Counted from the stretch's first letter, positions 1 through 10,077 are shown. The stretch is 64,000 bases of DNA from Scandinavium lactucae (GCF_033843265.1 NZ_JAWXRD010000003.1:124001-188000); one strand, 5' to 3'. Made by a program: numbers and translations. The notes: generated by a model from the letters alone, not told the origin.

Positions 1-413
1 ACAAACAGCTCGATAACGGTCAGAGCCGCGAAGAGTGGAAAGGCCAGGCCGAGACCAACAAAATTCTCGCCAGCCAAAACGTTATTCCGGTCGACGGACT
101 GTGCGTACGTGTCGGCGCACTGCGCTGCCACAGCCAGGCCTTCACCATCAAACTGAAAAAAGATGTCTCTATTCCAACGGTGGAAGAGCTGCTGGCGGCA
201 CACAATCCGTGGGCCAAAGTGGTGCCAAACGACCGCGATATCACCCTGCGCGAACTGACGCCAGCGGCGGTGACCGGCACGCTGACCACCCCGGTCGGGC
301 GTTTGCGTAAGCTGAACATGGGGCCGGAATATCTTTCGGCCTTCACCGTCGGCGACCAGCTCTTGTGGGGTGCCGCTGAACCGCTACGGCGGATGTTGCG
401 ACAGTTAGCGTAA
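1..413 (+). CDS. asd: Aspartate-semialdehyde dehydrogenase, C-terminal part (5' end outside window)
   Basis: Asd reduces aspartyl phosphate to aspartate semialdehyde with NADPH, the branch point to lysine/diaminopimelate, threonine and methionine. Only the last 136 codons are present, read from base 3. The segment matches the C-terminal part of E. coli Asd almost residue for residue, including the substrate-loop region RVGALRCHSQAF and the end RRMLRQLA. It is followed at once by a strong terminator and then by glgB, as in E. coli. It is cut by the window edge, not by mutation. Confidence 0.96.
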   Translation, partial: KQLDNGQSREEWKGQAETNKILASQNVIPVDGLCVRVGALRCHSQAFTIKLKKDVSIPTVEELLAAHNPWAKVVPNDRDITLRELTPAAVTGTLTTPVGRLRKLNMGPEYLSAFTVGDQLLWGAAEPLRRMLRQLA

Positions 414-420
414 CAAAATG

Positions 421-450
421 AAAAAAGGGGTGCTGAGTCACCCCTTTTTT
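421..450 (+). terminator. Rho-independent terminator of asd
   Basis: A GGGGTG/CACCCC stem with a six-base loop is flanked by six A and six T. It begins eight bases after the asd stop codon and separates asd from the glycogen operon. The remaining bases up to glgB (451-649) should carry the glgB promoter, but I see no clear operator there. Confidence 0.9.
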
Positions 451-649
451 GTGCCCGTCTCTTTATACGTATTAACTATTACCTTCATTTTTACCAGGAG
501 TCAGATAAAGCCTTGGCTATGCTTAAGGGAGAGTTTTTTCCTTGAGGTGGGGCGACGCAGAAAAAGGAAGCACACGTGCTGCGTCGTTCAGGTCAAAAAA
601 AGTCGCTACAGGTACTGGAAACAGCGGCACCTATAACAGGATGAATAGC

Positions 650-2836
650 ATGTCCGATCGTATTGATAGAGACGTGATTAATGCCCTTATTGCAGGCCAT
701 TTTGCGGATCCCTTTTCCGTGCTTGGCATGCATAGCACTGACGCAGGGCTGGAAGTGCGCGCCCTGTTACCCGATGCCACCGAGGTGTGGGTCGTCGAAC
801 CAAAAACCGGACGCAAGATAGGTCAGCTCGACTGCCTCGACGCGCGCGGTTTCTTCTGTGGCGTTATGCCACGCCGCAAAAATCCTTTCCGCTATCAGCT
901 GGCTGTGCTCTGGCACGGCCAGCAAAACCTGATTGATGACCCGTACAGTTTCGGCCCGCTGTTGCAGGACATGGATGCCTGGCTGCTGTCGGAAGGCACG
1001 CACCTGCGGCCTTACGAAACGCTGGGCGCACATGCGGCGACCATGGAAGGCGTGACCGGCACCCGTTTCTCGGTCTGGGCACCGAACGCGCGTCGCGTGT
1101 CGGTAGTCGGGCAGTTCAACTACTGGGATGGTCGTCGCCACCCGATGCGCCTGCGGGCGGAGTCGGGCATTTGGGAGCTTTTTATTCCCGGCGCGCATAA
1201 CGGTCAGCTCTATAAATTCGAGATGATCGACGCTCATGGCCACCTGCGGATCAAATCTGACCCGTACGCCTTTGAAGCGCAAATGCGCCCGGAAACGGCA
1301 TCGCTGATTTGCGGTCTGCCGGAAAAAATCGAGCAGCCGGAATCGCGCCAACAGGCCAATAATTTCGACGCACCGATTGCCATATACGAGGTGCATCTCG
1401 GGTCCTGGCGTCGCCATACCGATAACAACTTCTGGCTGAGCTACCGCGAGTTGGCCGACCAGCTGGTGCCATATGCCAAATGGATGGGTTTCACCCATCT
1501 GGAACTGCTGCCGATCAACGAGCATCCGTTCGACGGCAGCTGGGGTTATCAGCCTACCGGGCTTTACGCGCCGACCCGCCGTTTCGGCACGCGAGAAGAT
1601 TTCCGCTATTTCATCAACGCCGCACACAACGCCGGGCTGAACGTGATTCTCGACTGGGTGCCGGGCCATTTCCCGTCGGACGATTTTGCGCTGGCGAAAT
1701 TTGATGGCACCGAGCTGTACGAACACAGCGACCCACGCGAAGGCTACCATCAGGACTGGAACACCCTGATTTACAACTATGGCCGCCGGGAAGTGCAAAA
1801 CTATCTGGTCGGCAACGCGCTGTACTGGATAGAGCGTTTCGGCATTGATGCCCTGCGTGTGGATGCCGTGGCGTCGATGATTTACCGCGACTACAGCCGC
1901 AAAGCGGGCGAGTGGGTGCCGAACGAACACGGCGGGCGCGAGAACCTCGAAGCTATCGAGTTCCTGCGCAGCACCAACCGCATTCTCGGCGAACAGGTGC
2001 CGGGCGCGGTGAGCATGGCAGAAGAGTCCACCGATTTCGCGGGCGTGTCGCGTCCTCCGGATATGGGCGGGCTCGGTTTCTGGTACAAGTGGAACCTGGG
2101 CTGGATGCACGACACCCTCGACTACATGAAGCTCGATCCGGTGTATCGCAAGCATCATCACGACAAACTTACCTTCGGCATGCTGTACAACGGCACCGAA
2201 AACTTCGTGCTGCCGCTGTCGCATGACGAAGTGGTCCACGGTAAGAAATCGATTCTCGACCGGATGCCGGGTGATGCGTGGCAGAAATTTGCCAACCTGC
2301 GTGCCTACTACGGCTGGCTGTATGCCTTCCCCGGCAAAAAGCTGCTGTTTATGGGCAATGAATTTGCGCAAGGGCGCGAATGGGATCACGACAGCAGCCT
2401 CGACTGGCATCTGCTGAACGGCGGCGATAACTGGCATCACGGTGTGCAGCGCCTGGTGCGCGACCTGAATCTGACCTATCGCCACCATAAAGCGCTGCAC
2501 GAGCTGGATTACGACAGCTACGGCTTTGAGTGGTTGGTGGTCGACGATCATGAACGGTCGGTGTTTGTCTTTGTCCGCCGTGACCGCCAGGGCAACGAAA
2601 TTATCGTCGCCAGCAACTTCACCCCGGTTCCGCGCCATCACTATCGGTTTGGCGTCAATCAACCGGGCCGCTGGCGCGAAGTGCTCAACACTGATTCGAT
2701 GCACTATCACGGCAGTAACGCGGGTAACGGCGGTGGCGTGTACAGCGATGAAATTGCCAGCCATAACCGCCCCAATTCGTTGTCGCTGACGCTGCCCCCG
2801 CTGTCAACTATCTGGCTGGTCCGGGAGGCTGAATGA
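650..2836 (+). CDS. glgB: 1,4-alpha-glucan branching enzyme
   Basis: GlgB cuts alpha-1,4 glucan chains and re-attaches them by alpha-1,6 bonds, making the branches of glycogen. The product is 728 aa, the E. coli length. It has N-terminal beta-sandwich (CBM48-type) regions, a GH13 barrel and a C-terminal beta domain. Catalytic residues are visible: Asp405 in ALRVDAV, the Glu of MAEEST and the Asp of LSHDEVVHG. The frame is open upstream, but the start at 650 (MSDRID) matches the family and lies nine bases after AGG; the ATG at 641 sits directly against that AGG. The stop overlaps the glgX start (ATGA), so this is the first gene of glgBXCAP. Confidence 0.97.
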   Translation: MSDRIDRDVINALIAGHFADPFSVLGMHSTDAGLEVRALLPDATEVWVVEPKTGRKIGQLDCLDARGFFCGVMPRRKNPFRYQLAVLWHGQQNLIDDPYSFGPLLQDMDAWLLSEGTHLRPYETLGAHAATMEGVTGTRFSVWAPNARRVSVVGQFNYWDGRRHPMRLRAESGIWELFIPGAHNGQLYKFEMIDAHGHLRIKSDPYAFEAQMRPETASLICGLPEKIEQPESRQQANNFDAPIAIYEVHLGSWRRHTDNNFWLSYRELADQLVPYAKWMGFTHLELLPINEHPFDGSWGYQPTGLYAPTRRFGTREDFRYFINAAHNAGLNVILDWVPGHFPSDDFALAKFDGTELYEHSDPREGYHQDWNTLIYNYGRREVQNYLVGNALYWIERFGIDALRVDAVASMIYRDYSRKAGEWVPNEHGGRENLEAIEFLRSTNRILGEQVPGAVSMAEESTDFAGVSRPPDMGGLGFWYKWNLGWMHDTLDYMKLDPVYRKHHHDKLTFGMLYNGTENFVLPLSHDEVVHGKKSILDRMPGDAWQKFANLRAYYGWLYAFPGKKLLFMGNEFAQGREWDHDSSLDWHLLNGGDNWHHGVQRLVRDLNLTYRHHKALHELDYDSYGFEWLVVDDHERSVFVFVRRDRQGNEIIVASNFTPVPRHHYRFGVNQPGRWREVLNTDSMHYHGSNAGNGGGVYSDEIASHNRPNSLSLTLPPLSTIWLVREAE

Positions 2837-4821
2837 GTAAACTCACGGCAGGGAAACCCACCCCGCTTGGCGCAAGCTTCGACGGTCAGGGCGTGAATTT
2901 CACCCTTTTCTCCGCGCATGCGGAACGGGTTGAACTCTGTGTGTTTGACCAGGACGGCAACGAGCATCGGGAAGATTTACCGGGCCGCAGCGACAACGTC
3001 TGGCACGGTTATCTGGCCAATGCCCGGCCAGGACTACGCTACGGTTTTCGCGTTCATGGCCCGTGGGACCCACAGCAGGGGCATCGCTTTAACCCGGCGA
3101 AGCTGCTGCTCGACCCATGCGCCCATCGTGTGGACGGCGAAGCCCGGGACGACGATCGGTTGCACGGCGGGCACGATACGCCTGATAACCGCGACAGTGC
3201 GGGCGTCGCACCGAAATCAGTGGTGGTTGATCTTGATTACGATTGGCAAGACGACGCCCCGCCGCGCACGCCGTGGGGTAACACCGTTATCTACGAAGCG
3301 CACGTCAAAGGGCTGACGTATCTGCATCCGGGCATTTCCAAAGAACTGGCTGGCACCTATGGCGCACTCGCCCACCCGCTGATGATTGCCTACTTCAAAA
3401 AACTTGGCATCACGGCGATTGAACTGCTGCCCGTGGCGCATTTTGCCAGCGAACCGCGTTTACAACGCCTCGGGCTAACCAACTATTGGGGCTACAACCC
3501 GCTGGCTATGTTCGCCGTCGACCCGCGCTACGCCCGCTCGCCCGATACCGCGCTCACTGAATTTCGTGATGCGGTCAAGGCACTGCACGCCGCGGGAATA
3601 GAGGTGATCCTCGACATTGTCCTCAACCACAGCGCGGAGGTCGATCTCGATGGACCGACCTTCTCCCTGCGCGGAATCGACAACCGTAGCTATTATTGGA
3701 TAAGGGACGATGGCGATTATCACAACTGGACCGGTTGCGGTAACACCCTGAATCTCAGTACGCCTGGCTCAGTGGAATATGCCCGCCAGTGCCTGCGTTT
3801 TTGGGTAGATGAGTGTCACGTGGACGGCTTCCGTTTTGACCTGGCCTCGGTGATGGGCAGAACGCCGGAATTTCGTCAGGATGCGCCGTTGTTTGAGGCT
3901 ATCAAAAACGATCCGCAATTGAGCGCCGTGAAGTTGATTGCGGAGCCGTGGGACATCGGTGACGGCGGCTATCAGGTCGGGAATTTCCCGCCACTGTTCG
4001 CGGAATGGAACGATCATTTCCGCGATGCTGCGCGGCGTTTCTGGCTTCAGCAAAGCCTGTCGCTCGGGGATTTCGCCAGCCGCTTTGCGGGGTCCAGCGA
4101 TGTGTTCCAGCGTGGGGAGCGTAAACCGTCAGCCTCGGTCAATCTGGTTACCGCCCACGACGGTTTCACCCTGCGCGACTGCGTCTGTTTCAATCAGAAA
4201 CACAATGAGGCAAACGGGGAAGAAAACCGCGACGGCACTAACAATAACCATAGCTTTAACCATGGTATAGAAGGATTAGACGCCAACCTTGATGTTATCG
4301 AGCGGCGGCGGGCCAGCGTTCATGGCCTGATGGCAACGCTGCTGTTATCTCAGGGAACTCCGATGCTGTTGGCCGGGGACGAACACGGTCATAGCCAGCA
4401 CGGGAATAACAATGCGTACTGCCAGGATAACCCCTTGACCTGGCTCGACTGGGAAAAGGCCAACGCTGGCATGACCACGTTTACCGCAACCCTCATTCAT
4501 CTGCGCCAGCGCATCCCGGCGTTAACCCGGGACCGCTGGTGGCAAGAGGGAGATGGTAGCGTTTATTGGCTTGATCAGGATGCGCAGCCCTTAAGCGCAG
4601 ACGCGTGGCAGACCGGTATCCCACGGATGCAAATCCTGCTTTCCGGGACCTGGCTGATGACGCTGAATGCCTCACAGGGCGTTGCCGATTTTGCACTACC
4701 TGAAGGGGAATGGCGTGCCATTCCTCCATTCGCCGGAGAGGATAATCCGGTGACCCTGGCTGTCTGGCATGGGCCCGCGCACGGAGTGTGCGTCTTCGAA
4801 AAGGTCCGCTCGGAAGTATAA
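2833..4821 (+). CDS. glgX: Glycogen debranching enzyme (limit dextrin alpha-1,6-glucohydrolase)
   Basis: GlgX removes short maltotetraose-type branches left after GlgP has shortened glycogen chains. The 662-aa product is GH13 with an N-terminal CBM48-type domain. GH13 signatures seen are DIVLNH, GFRFDLA (nucleophile Asp), AEPWDI (acid/base Glu) and VTAHDGF (Asp). It is about five residues longer than the E. coli form, mainly at the C-terminus (VFEKVRSEV). It overlaps glgB by four bases and is followed after 22 bases by glgC, so it should be co-transcribed and translationally coupled. Confidence 0.96.
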   Translation: MSKLTAGKPTPLGASFDGQGVNFTLFSAHAERVELCVFDQDGNEHREDLPGRSDNVWHGYLANARPGLRYGFRVHGPWDPQQGHRFNPAKLLLDPCAHRVDGEARDDDRLHGGHDTPDNRDSAGVAPKSVVVDLDYDWQDDAPPRTPWGNTVIYEAHVKGLTYLHPGISKELAGTYGALAHPLMIAYFKKLGITAIELLPVAHFASEPRLQRLGLTNYWGYNPLAMFAVDPRYARSPDTALTEFRDAVKALHAAGIEVILDIVLNHSAEVDLDGPTFSLRGIDNRSYYWIRDDGDYHNWTGCGNTLNLSTPGSVEYARQCLRFWVDECHVDGFRFDLASVMGRTPEFRQDAPLFEAIKNDPQLSAVKLIAEPWDIGDGGYQVGNFPPLFAEWNDHFRDAARRFWLQQSLSLGDFASRFAGSSDVFQRGERKPSASVNLVTAHDGFTLRDCVCFNQKHNEANGEENRDGTNNNHSFNHGIEGLDANLDVIERRRASVHGLMATLLLSQGTPMLLAGDEHGHSQHGNNNAYCQDNPLTWLDWEKANAGMTTFTATLIHLRQRIPALTRDRWWQEGDGSVYWLDQDAQPLSADAWQTGIPRMQILLSGTWLMTLNASQGVADFALPEGEWRAIPPFAGEDNPVTLAVWHGPAHGVCVFEKVRSEV

Positions 4822-4843
4822 CGAGCGAGGAAAGGAGTTAATC

Positions 4844-6127
4844 ATGGTTAGACTTGAAAAGAACGATCCTCTGATGTTAGCGCGTCAACTGCCGCTCAAA
4901 TCGGTAGCGCTCATCCTCGCCGGCGGGCGCGGAACCCGACTCAAAGACTTAACCACAACCCGGGCCAAACCTGCCGTGCATTTCGGTGGCAAATTTCGCA
5001 TTATCGATTTCGCCCTTTCTAACTGCATTAACTCGGGTATCCGCCGTATCGGCGTGATCACTCAGTATCAGTCGCACACCCTGGTGCAGCACATTCAGCG
5101 CGGCTGGTCGTTTTTTAGCGAAGAGATGAATGAGTTTGTCGACCTCCTGCCCGCACAGCAGCGCGTCAGCGGTGAAAACTGGTATCGCGGCACCGCCGAT
5201 GCGGTCACGCAGAACCTCGACGTTATTCGTCGCTATAAGGCCGAATATATCGTTATCCTCGCCGGGGACCATATCTACAAACAGGACTATTCGCGGATGC
5301 TCATCGACCACGTCGAGAAGGGCGCACGCTGCACCGTAGCCTGTATGCCAGTGCCCGTTATTGAGGCAACCGCGTTTGGCGTGATGGCAGTGGATAACGA
5401 AGACAAGATTATCGATTTTGTTGAAAAACCGGCCAAGCCGCCAACCATGCCGGGCGATGACACCAAAGCCCTCGCCAGCATGGGTATCTATATCTTTGAT
5501 GCCGACTATCTTTATGAACTGCTCGCCGCCGATGACGACGATGCCAACTCCAGCCATGACTTCGGCAAAGATATCATCCCGAAAATCGTCAAAGTTGGCA
5601 TGGCGTATGCACATCCATTCCCATTATCGTGCGTACAGTCTGACCCGCAAGCCGAGCCGTACTGGCGCGACGTGGGAACGCTCGAGGCCTACTGGAAAGC
5701 CAACCTCGACCTCGCCTCTGTCACGCCAGAACTTGATATGTATGACCAGGACTGGCCAATTCGAACGCACATGGAGTCGCTACCCCCGGCCAAATTTGTG
5801 CAGGACCGTTCCGGCAGTCACGGGATGACGCTGAACTCGCTGGTCTCCGGCGGCTGCATCATCTCTGGCTCGGTGGTGGTGCAGTCGGTGCTGTTCCCAC
5901 GGGTGCGCGTTAACTCGTTCTGTAACATTGATTCGGCTGTGCTGTTACCGGACGTCTGGGTCGGGCGCTCGTGTCGTCTGCGCCGCTGTGTTATCGACCG
6001 GGCCTGCGTCATACCTGAGGGCATGGTCATTGGGGAAAATGCGGAAGAGGATGCGCGTCGCTTCTACCGATCTGAGGAAGGTATTGTGCTGGTTACGCGT
6101 GAAATGCTGCGCAAACTGCAGGGCTGA
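4844..6127 (+). CDS. glgC: Glucose-1-phosphate adenylyltransferase (ADP-glucose pyrophosphorylase)
   Basis: GlgC makes ADP-glucose from ATP and glucose-1-phosphate, the committed and allosterically controlled step of glycogen synthesis. The 427-aa product has an N-terminal nucleotidyltransferase domain (LAGGRGTRL, residues 25-33; DFVEKP substrate lysine near 195) and a C-terminal left-handed beta-helix. The start at 4844 follows AAAGGAG at 4831-4837; the upstream open frame lies inside glgX. Odd point: the residue matching E. coli Lys39, known as a fructose-1,6-bisphosphate activator contact, is Thr here (LKDLTTTRAKP), while Arg40, His46 and Arg52 are kept. The C-terminus ends in LRKLQG, four residues shorter than E. 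coli. Confidence 0.97.
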   Translation: MVRLEKNDPLMLARQLPLKSVALILAGGRGTRLKDLTTTRAKPAVHFGGKFRIIDFALSNCINSGIRRIGVITQYQSHTLVQHIQRGWSFFSEEMNEFVDLLPAQQRVSGENWYRGTADAVTQNLDVIRRYKAEYIVILAGDHIYKQDYSRMLIDHVEKGARCTVACMPVPVIEATAFGVMAVDNEDKIIDFVEKPAKPPTMPGDDTKALASMGIYIFDADYLYELLAADDDDANSSHDFGKDIIPKIVKVGMAYAHPFPLSCVQSDPQAEPYWRDVGTLEAYWKANLDLASVTPELDMYDQDWPIRTHMESLPPAKFVQDRSGSHGMTLNSLVSGGCIISGSVVVQSVLFPRVRVNSFCNIDSAVLLPDVWVGRSCRLRRCVIDRACVIPEGMVIGENAEEDARRFYRSEEGIVLVTREMLRKLQG

Positions 6128-6138
6128 CAGGAGCGATA

Positions 6139-7572
6139 ATGCAGGTTTTACATGTATGTTCAGAGATGTTCCCGCTGTTGAAAACCGGCGGTCTGGCGGA
6201 TGTGATTGGCGCGTTACCGGCTGCGCAGATTGCCGATGGCGTGGATACGCGCGTACTGCTGCCCGCTTTCCCGGATATTCGTCGCGGGGTGACGGACGCA
6301 CAGGTGGTGACCCGTCGCGATACGTTCGCCGGGCCGATTTCGCTGTTATTTGGCCATTTTAACGGTGTGGGCATCTATCTGATTGATGCCCCACACCTTT
6401 ATGCGCGCCCCGGCAGTCCGTACCACGATACCAACCAGTTTGCGTACACCGACAACGTGCTGCGTTTTGCGCTGTTAGGGTGGGTGGGCTGTGAAATGGC
6501 CTGCGGGCTTGACCCGTTCTGGCGTCCGGAAATTGTCCATGCGCATGACTGGCATGCGGGGCTGGCTCCGGCATATCTCGCGGCCCGAGGCCATCCGGCA
6601 AAGTCAGTGTTTACGGTGCATAACCTGGCTTACCAGGGGATGTTTTACGCCCATCACATGAATGAAATTGACCTGCCGTGGTCGTTCTACAACATGCATG
6701 GGCTGGAGTTTAACGGCCAGATTTCGTTCCTGAAGGCCGGGCTTTATTACGCCGATCACATCACGGCGGTCAGCCCAACCTATGCCCGGGAAATTACCGA
6801 GCCGCAGTTTGGCTACGGGCTGGAAGGGCTGCTGCGCCAGCGTCATCAGGAAGGGCGGCTGTCGGGGATCCTTAACGGCGTCGACCCTGAGATTTGGAGC
6901 CCGGAAAACGACCTGCTGCTGGCGGCGCGCTACAGCCGCGATCAGCTGGAAGAGAAGGCCGAAAATAAGCGCCAGCTGCAAATTGCGATGGGGCTGAAGG
7001 TTAATGAAAAAGTGCCGCTGTTCGCCGTCGTGAGCCGCCTGACCAGCCAGAAAGGGTTGGATTTGGTGCTGGAAGCGCTGCCGGGCTTGCTCGAGCAGGG
7101 CGGCCAGCTGGCATTATTGGGGGCAGGTGACCCGGTGATGCAGGAAGGTTTCCTCGCCGCTGCCGCCGAGCATCCGGGGCAGGTGGGGGTACAGATTGGT
7201 TATCATGAAGCGTTCTCGCACCGCATCATGGGCGGGGCCGACGTGATTCTGGTGCCGAGCCGCTTTGAGCCGTGTGGTTTAACGCAGCTGTACGGTCTGA
7301 AATACGGCACGCTGCCGCTGGTGCGGCGTACCGGCGGGCTGGCGGATACCGTGTCTGACAGCTCGCTGGAAAATCTGGCCGACGGCGTCGCCAGTGGTTT
7401 TGTGTTTGAAGACAGTAATGCCTGGTCGCTGCTAAGGGCTATCCGGCGTGCTTTCGTGTTGTGGTCGCGCCCCTCGCTCTGGCGGTATGTCCAGCGTCAG
7501 GCGATGAGCATGGATTTTAGCTGGCAAGTCGCGGCGACATCTTACCGCGAGCTTTATCAACGCTTGATGTAA
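6139..7572 (+). CDS. glgA: Glycogen synthase (ADP-glucose, GT5)
   Basis: GlgA transfers glucose from ADP-glucose to the non-reducing end of an alpha-1,4 glucan. The 477-aa length equals E. coli GlgA. The N-terminal KTGGLADV motif carries Lys15, which binds ADP-glucose. The GT-B C-terminal half has VSRLTSQKG and the catalytic-site segment SRFEPCGLTQ. The gene starts 11 bases after glgC with a GGAG-type ribosome site and is followed 17 bases later by glgP. Confidence 0.97.
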   Translation: MQVLHVCSEMFPLLKTGGLADVIGALPAAQIADGVDTRVLLPAFPDIRRGVTDAQVVTRRDTFAGPISLLFGHFNGVGIYLIDAPHLYARPGSPYHDTNQFAYTDNVLRFALLGWVGCEMACGLDPFWRPEIVHAHDWHAGLAPAYLAARGHPAKSVFTVHNLAYQGMFYAHHMNEIDLPWSFYNMHGLEFNGQISFLKAGLYYADHITAVSPTYAREITEPQFGYGLEGLLRQRHQEGRLSGILNGVDPEIWSPENDLLLAARYSRDQLEEKAENKRQLQIAMGLKVNEKVPLFAVVSRLTSQKGLDLVLEALPGLLEQGGQLALLGAGDPVMQEGFLAAAAEHPGQVGVQIGYHEAFSHRIMGGADVILVPSRFEPCGLTQLYGLKYGTLPLVRRTGGLADTVSDSSLENLADGVASGFVFEDSNAWSLLRAIRRAFVLWSRPSLWRYVQRQAMSMDFSWQVAATSYRELYQRLM

Positions 7573-7589
7573 TCACAGGACCCATTGCT

Positions 7590-10037
7590 ATGAATGCACC
7601 GTTTACCTACGCATCACCCACACTCAGCGTTGAGGCACTGAAAAACTCGATTGCCTACAAGCTGATGTTCACTATCGGCAAAGATCCGGCCATCGCCAAT
7701 AAACACGAATGGCTGAACGCCACGCTGTTTGCGGTGCGTGACCGCCTGGTAGAGCGCTGGCTGCGCTCCAACCGCGCCCAGTTATCCCAGGAAGTGCGGC
7801 AGGTTTACTACCTGTCGATGGAGTTTTTGATTGGCCGCACCCTTTCCAATGCGCTGTTATCGCTCGGTATTTATGACGATGTCAAAAACGCGCTGGAAGG
7901 GATGGGGCTTGACCTTGAAGAACTGATTGATGAAGAGAACGATCCCGGCTTAGGCAACGGCGGTCTGGGCCGTCTGGCAGCCTGTTTCCTCGATTCGCTG
8001 GCGACGCTCGGCCTGCCGGGGCGCGGCTACGGTATCCGTTATGACTACGGGATGTTTAAACAAAACATTGTCGATGGCCGACAGAAAGAGTCTCCGGACT
8101 ACTGGCTGGAATACGGCAACCCGTGGGAGTTTAAGCGGCATAACACGCGCTATGCGGTGCGTTTTGGCGGGCGTATCCAGCAGGAAGGTAAAAAATCGCG
8201 CTGGGTCGAAACCGAAGAGATCCTCGCGGTCGCCTACGACCAAATCATTCCTGGCTACGATACTGACGCCACCAACACGCTACGCCTGTGGAACGCGCAG
8301 GCCAGCAGTGAAATCAACCTCGGTAAATTCAACCAGGGCGACTACTTCGCGGCGGTGGAGGATAAAAACCACTCCGAGAACGTTTCCCGCGTGCTTTACC
8401 CGGATGATTCCACCTATTCCGGGCGGGAGCTGCGTCTGCGTCAGGAGTATTTCCTGGTATCGTCCACGGTGCAGGACATTCTCAGCCGCCACTATCAGCT
8501 GCACAAAACCTACAGCAATCTGGCGGCCAAAATCGCCATTCACCTCAATGACACCCATCCGGTGCTGTCGATCCCCGAACTGATGCGCCTGTTAATTGAC
8601 GAGCATAAGTTCAGCTGGGATGAGGCGTTCGAAGTGACCTGTCAGGTCTTCTCGTACACCAACCACACGCTGATGAGCGAAGCGCTGGAAACCTGGCCGG
8701 TGGATATGCTCGGCAAAATTCTGCCGCGCCATCTGCAAATCATTTTCGAAATTAATGACTACTTCCTGAAAACCCTGCAGGAACAGTACCCGAACGACAC
8801 CGGGCTGCTGAGCCGTACCTCGATAATCGATGAATCCGACGGGCGTCGGGTGCGCATGGCGTGGCTGGCGGTGGTTATCAGCCACAAGGTCAACGGCGTG
8901 TCCGAACTGCACTCCAACCTGATGGTGCAATCGCTGTTCGCGGATTTCGCGAAGATTTTCCCGATGCGCTTCACCAACGTGACTAACGGCGTGACGCCGC
9001 GTCGCTGGCTGGCGCTGGCGAATCCGCCGCTGTCTGAAGTGCTGGATGAAAATATTGGCCGCACCTGGCGCACCGATCTCAGCCAGCTCAGCGAACTGGA
9101 ACAGCATCTGGATTACCCGCTGGTCAATCAGGCGGTGCAGCACGCTAAGCTTGAGAACAAAAAGCGGCTGGCGGAGTACATCGCCCGCGAGCTCAATGTG
9201 GTGGTGAATCCTAAGTCGCTGTTCGACGTACAGATTAAGCGTATCCACGAGTACAAGCGTCAGTTGATGAACGTACTGCATGTGATCACCCGCTATAACC
9301 GCATCAAGGCCGATCCGACCGCCGAGTGGGTGCCGCGCGTGAACATCTTCGCCGGGAAGGCCGCATCGGCCTACTACATGGCGAAGCACATTATTCATCT
9401 CATTAACGACGTGGCAAAAGTTATTAACAACGACGCGCAGATTGGCGACAAACTGAAGATCGTGTTTATCCCCAACTACAGCGTGAGTCTGGCCCAGGTC
9501 ATCATCCCGGCGGCGGATCTGTCCGAACAAATTTCACTGGCGGGCACCGAGGCATCGGGCACCAGTAACATGAAGTTCGCCCTGAATGGGGCGCTGACGA
9601 TTGGCACGCTGGATGGGGCCAACGTCGAAATGCTGGAGCACGTCGGGGCCGAGAATATCTTTATCTTCGGTAATACGGCGGAAGAGGTCGACGCGCTGCG
9701 CGCCAAAGGCTACAAGCCGCGGGATTACTACGATAAGGATGAAGAGCTGCATCAGGTGCTATCGCAAATCGCCACCGGGTTGTTCAGCCCGGAGGAGCCG
9801 GGGCGCTACCGTGACCTGGTGGATTCGCTGATTAACTTTGGCGACCACTATCAGGTGCTGGCCGATTTCCGCAGTTACGTTGACTGTCAGGAGAGCGTCG
9901 ATGAGCTGTATCGAAACCCGGAAGAGTGGACCACCAAAGCGATGCGCAATATTGCCAACATGGGCTACTTCTCGTCAGACCGGACGATTCAGGAGTACGC
10001 GGAGACTATCTGGCATATCGATCCGGTGAGGTTGTAA
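7590..10037 (+). CDS. glgP: Glycogen phosphorylase
   Basis: GlgP uses phosphate to release glucose-1-phosphate from the outer chains of glycogen. The 815-aa length is that of E. coli GlgP. It is a GT35 enzyme; the pyridoxal-phosphate lysine is Lys662 in GTSNMKFALNGA. It is the last gene of glgBXCAP and ends in front of a hairpin shared with the converging glpD. The E. coli pseudogene yzgL, found after glgP there, is not present. Confidence 0.97.
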   Translation: MNAPFTYASPTLSVEALKNSIAYKLMFTIGKDPAIANKHEWLNATLFAVRDRLVERWLRSNRAQLSQEVRQVYYLSMEFLIGRTLSNALLSLGIYDDVKNALEGMGLDLEELIDEENDPGLGNGGLGRLAACFLDSLATLGLPGRGYGIRYDYGMFKQNIVDGRQKESPDYWLEYGNPWEFKRHNTRYAVRFGGRIQQEGKKSRWVETEEILAVAYDQIIPGYDTDATNTLRLWNAQASSEINLGKFNQGDYFAAVEDKNHSENVSRVLYPDDSTYSGRELRLRQEYFLVSSTVQDILSRHYQLHKTYSNLAAKIAIHLNDTHPVLSIPELMRLLIDEHKFSWDEAFEVTCQVFSYTNHTLMSEALETWPVDMLGKILPRHLQIIFEINDYFLKTLQEQYPNDTGLLSRTSIIDESDGRRVRMAWLAVVISHKVNGVSELHSNLMVQSLFADFAKIFPMRFTNVTNGVTPRRWLALANPPLSEVLDENIGRTWRTDLSQLSELEQHLDYPLVNQAVQHAKLENKKRLAEYIARELNVVVNPKSLFDVQIKRIHEYKRQLMNVLHVITRYNRIKADPTAEWVPRVNIFAGKAASAYYMAKHIIHLINDVAKVINNDAQIGDKLKIVFIPNYSVSLAQVIIPAADLSEQISLAGTEASGTSNMKFALNGALTIGTLDGANVEMLEHVGAENIFIFGNTAEEVDALRAKGYKPRDYYDKDEELHQVLSQIATGLFSPEEPGRYRDLVDSLINFGDHYQVLADFRSYVDCQESVDELYRNPEEWTTKAMRNIANMGYFSSDRTIQEYAETIWHIDPVRL

Positions 10038-10040
10038 AAC

Positions 10041-10070
10041 AATACCCTCTCCCTTCAAGGAGAGGGTATT
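10041..10070. terminator. Bidirectional hairpin between glgP and glpD
   Basis: A near-perfect inverted repeat (AATACCCTCTCC, a short loop, GGAGAGGGTATT) fills the 40-base gap between two converging genes. The AT-rich stem ends give short A/T tracts on both sides, so it can act as a terminator for both. The same CCCTCTCC/GGAGAGGG core recurs at 13765-13786, at the next convergent junction. Confidence 0.7.
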
Positions 10071-10077
10071 TCGTCGA

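Noticed and set aside
418..636. Small open frame of 72 codons between asd and glgB
   Set aside because: It begins inside the asd terminator hairpin and has no ribosome site or known match.
767..2764. Open frame of 665 codons antisense to glgB
   Set aside because: Shadow of glgB produced by codon bias; no ribosome site or family match.
8592..9530. Open frame of 312 codons antisense to glgP
   Set aside because: Shadow of glgP with no independent support.
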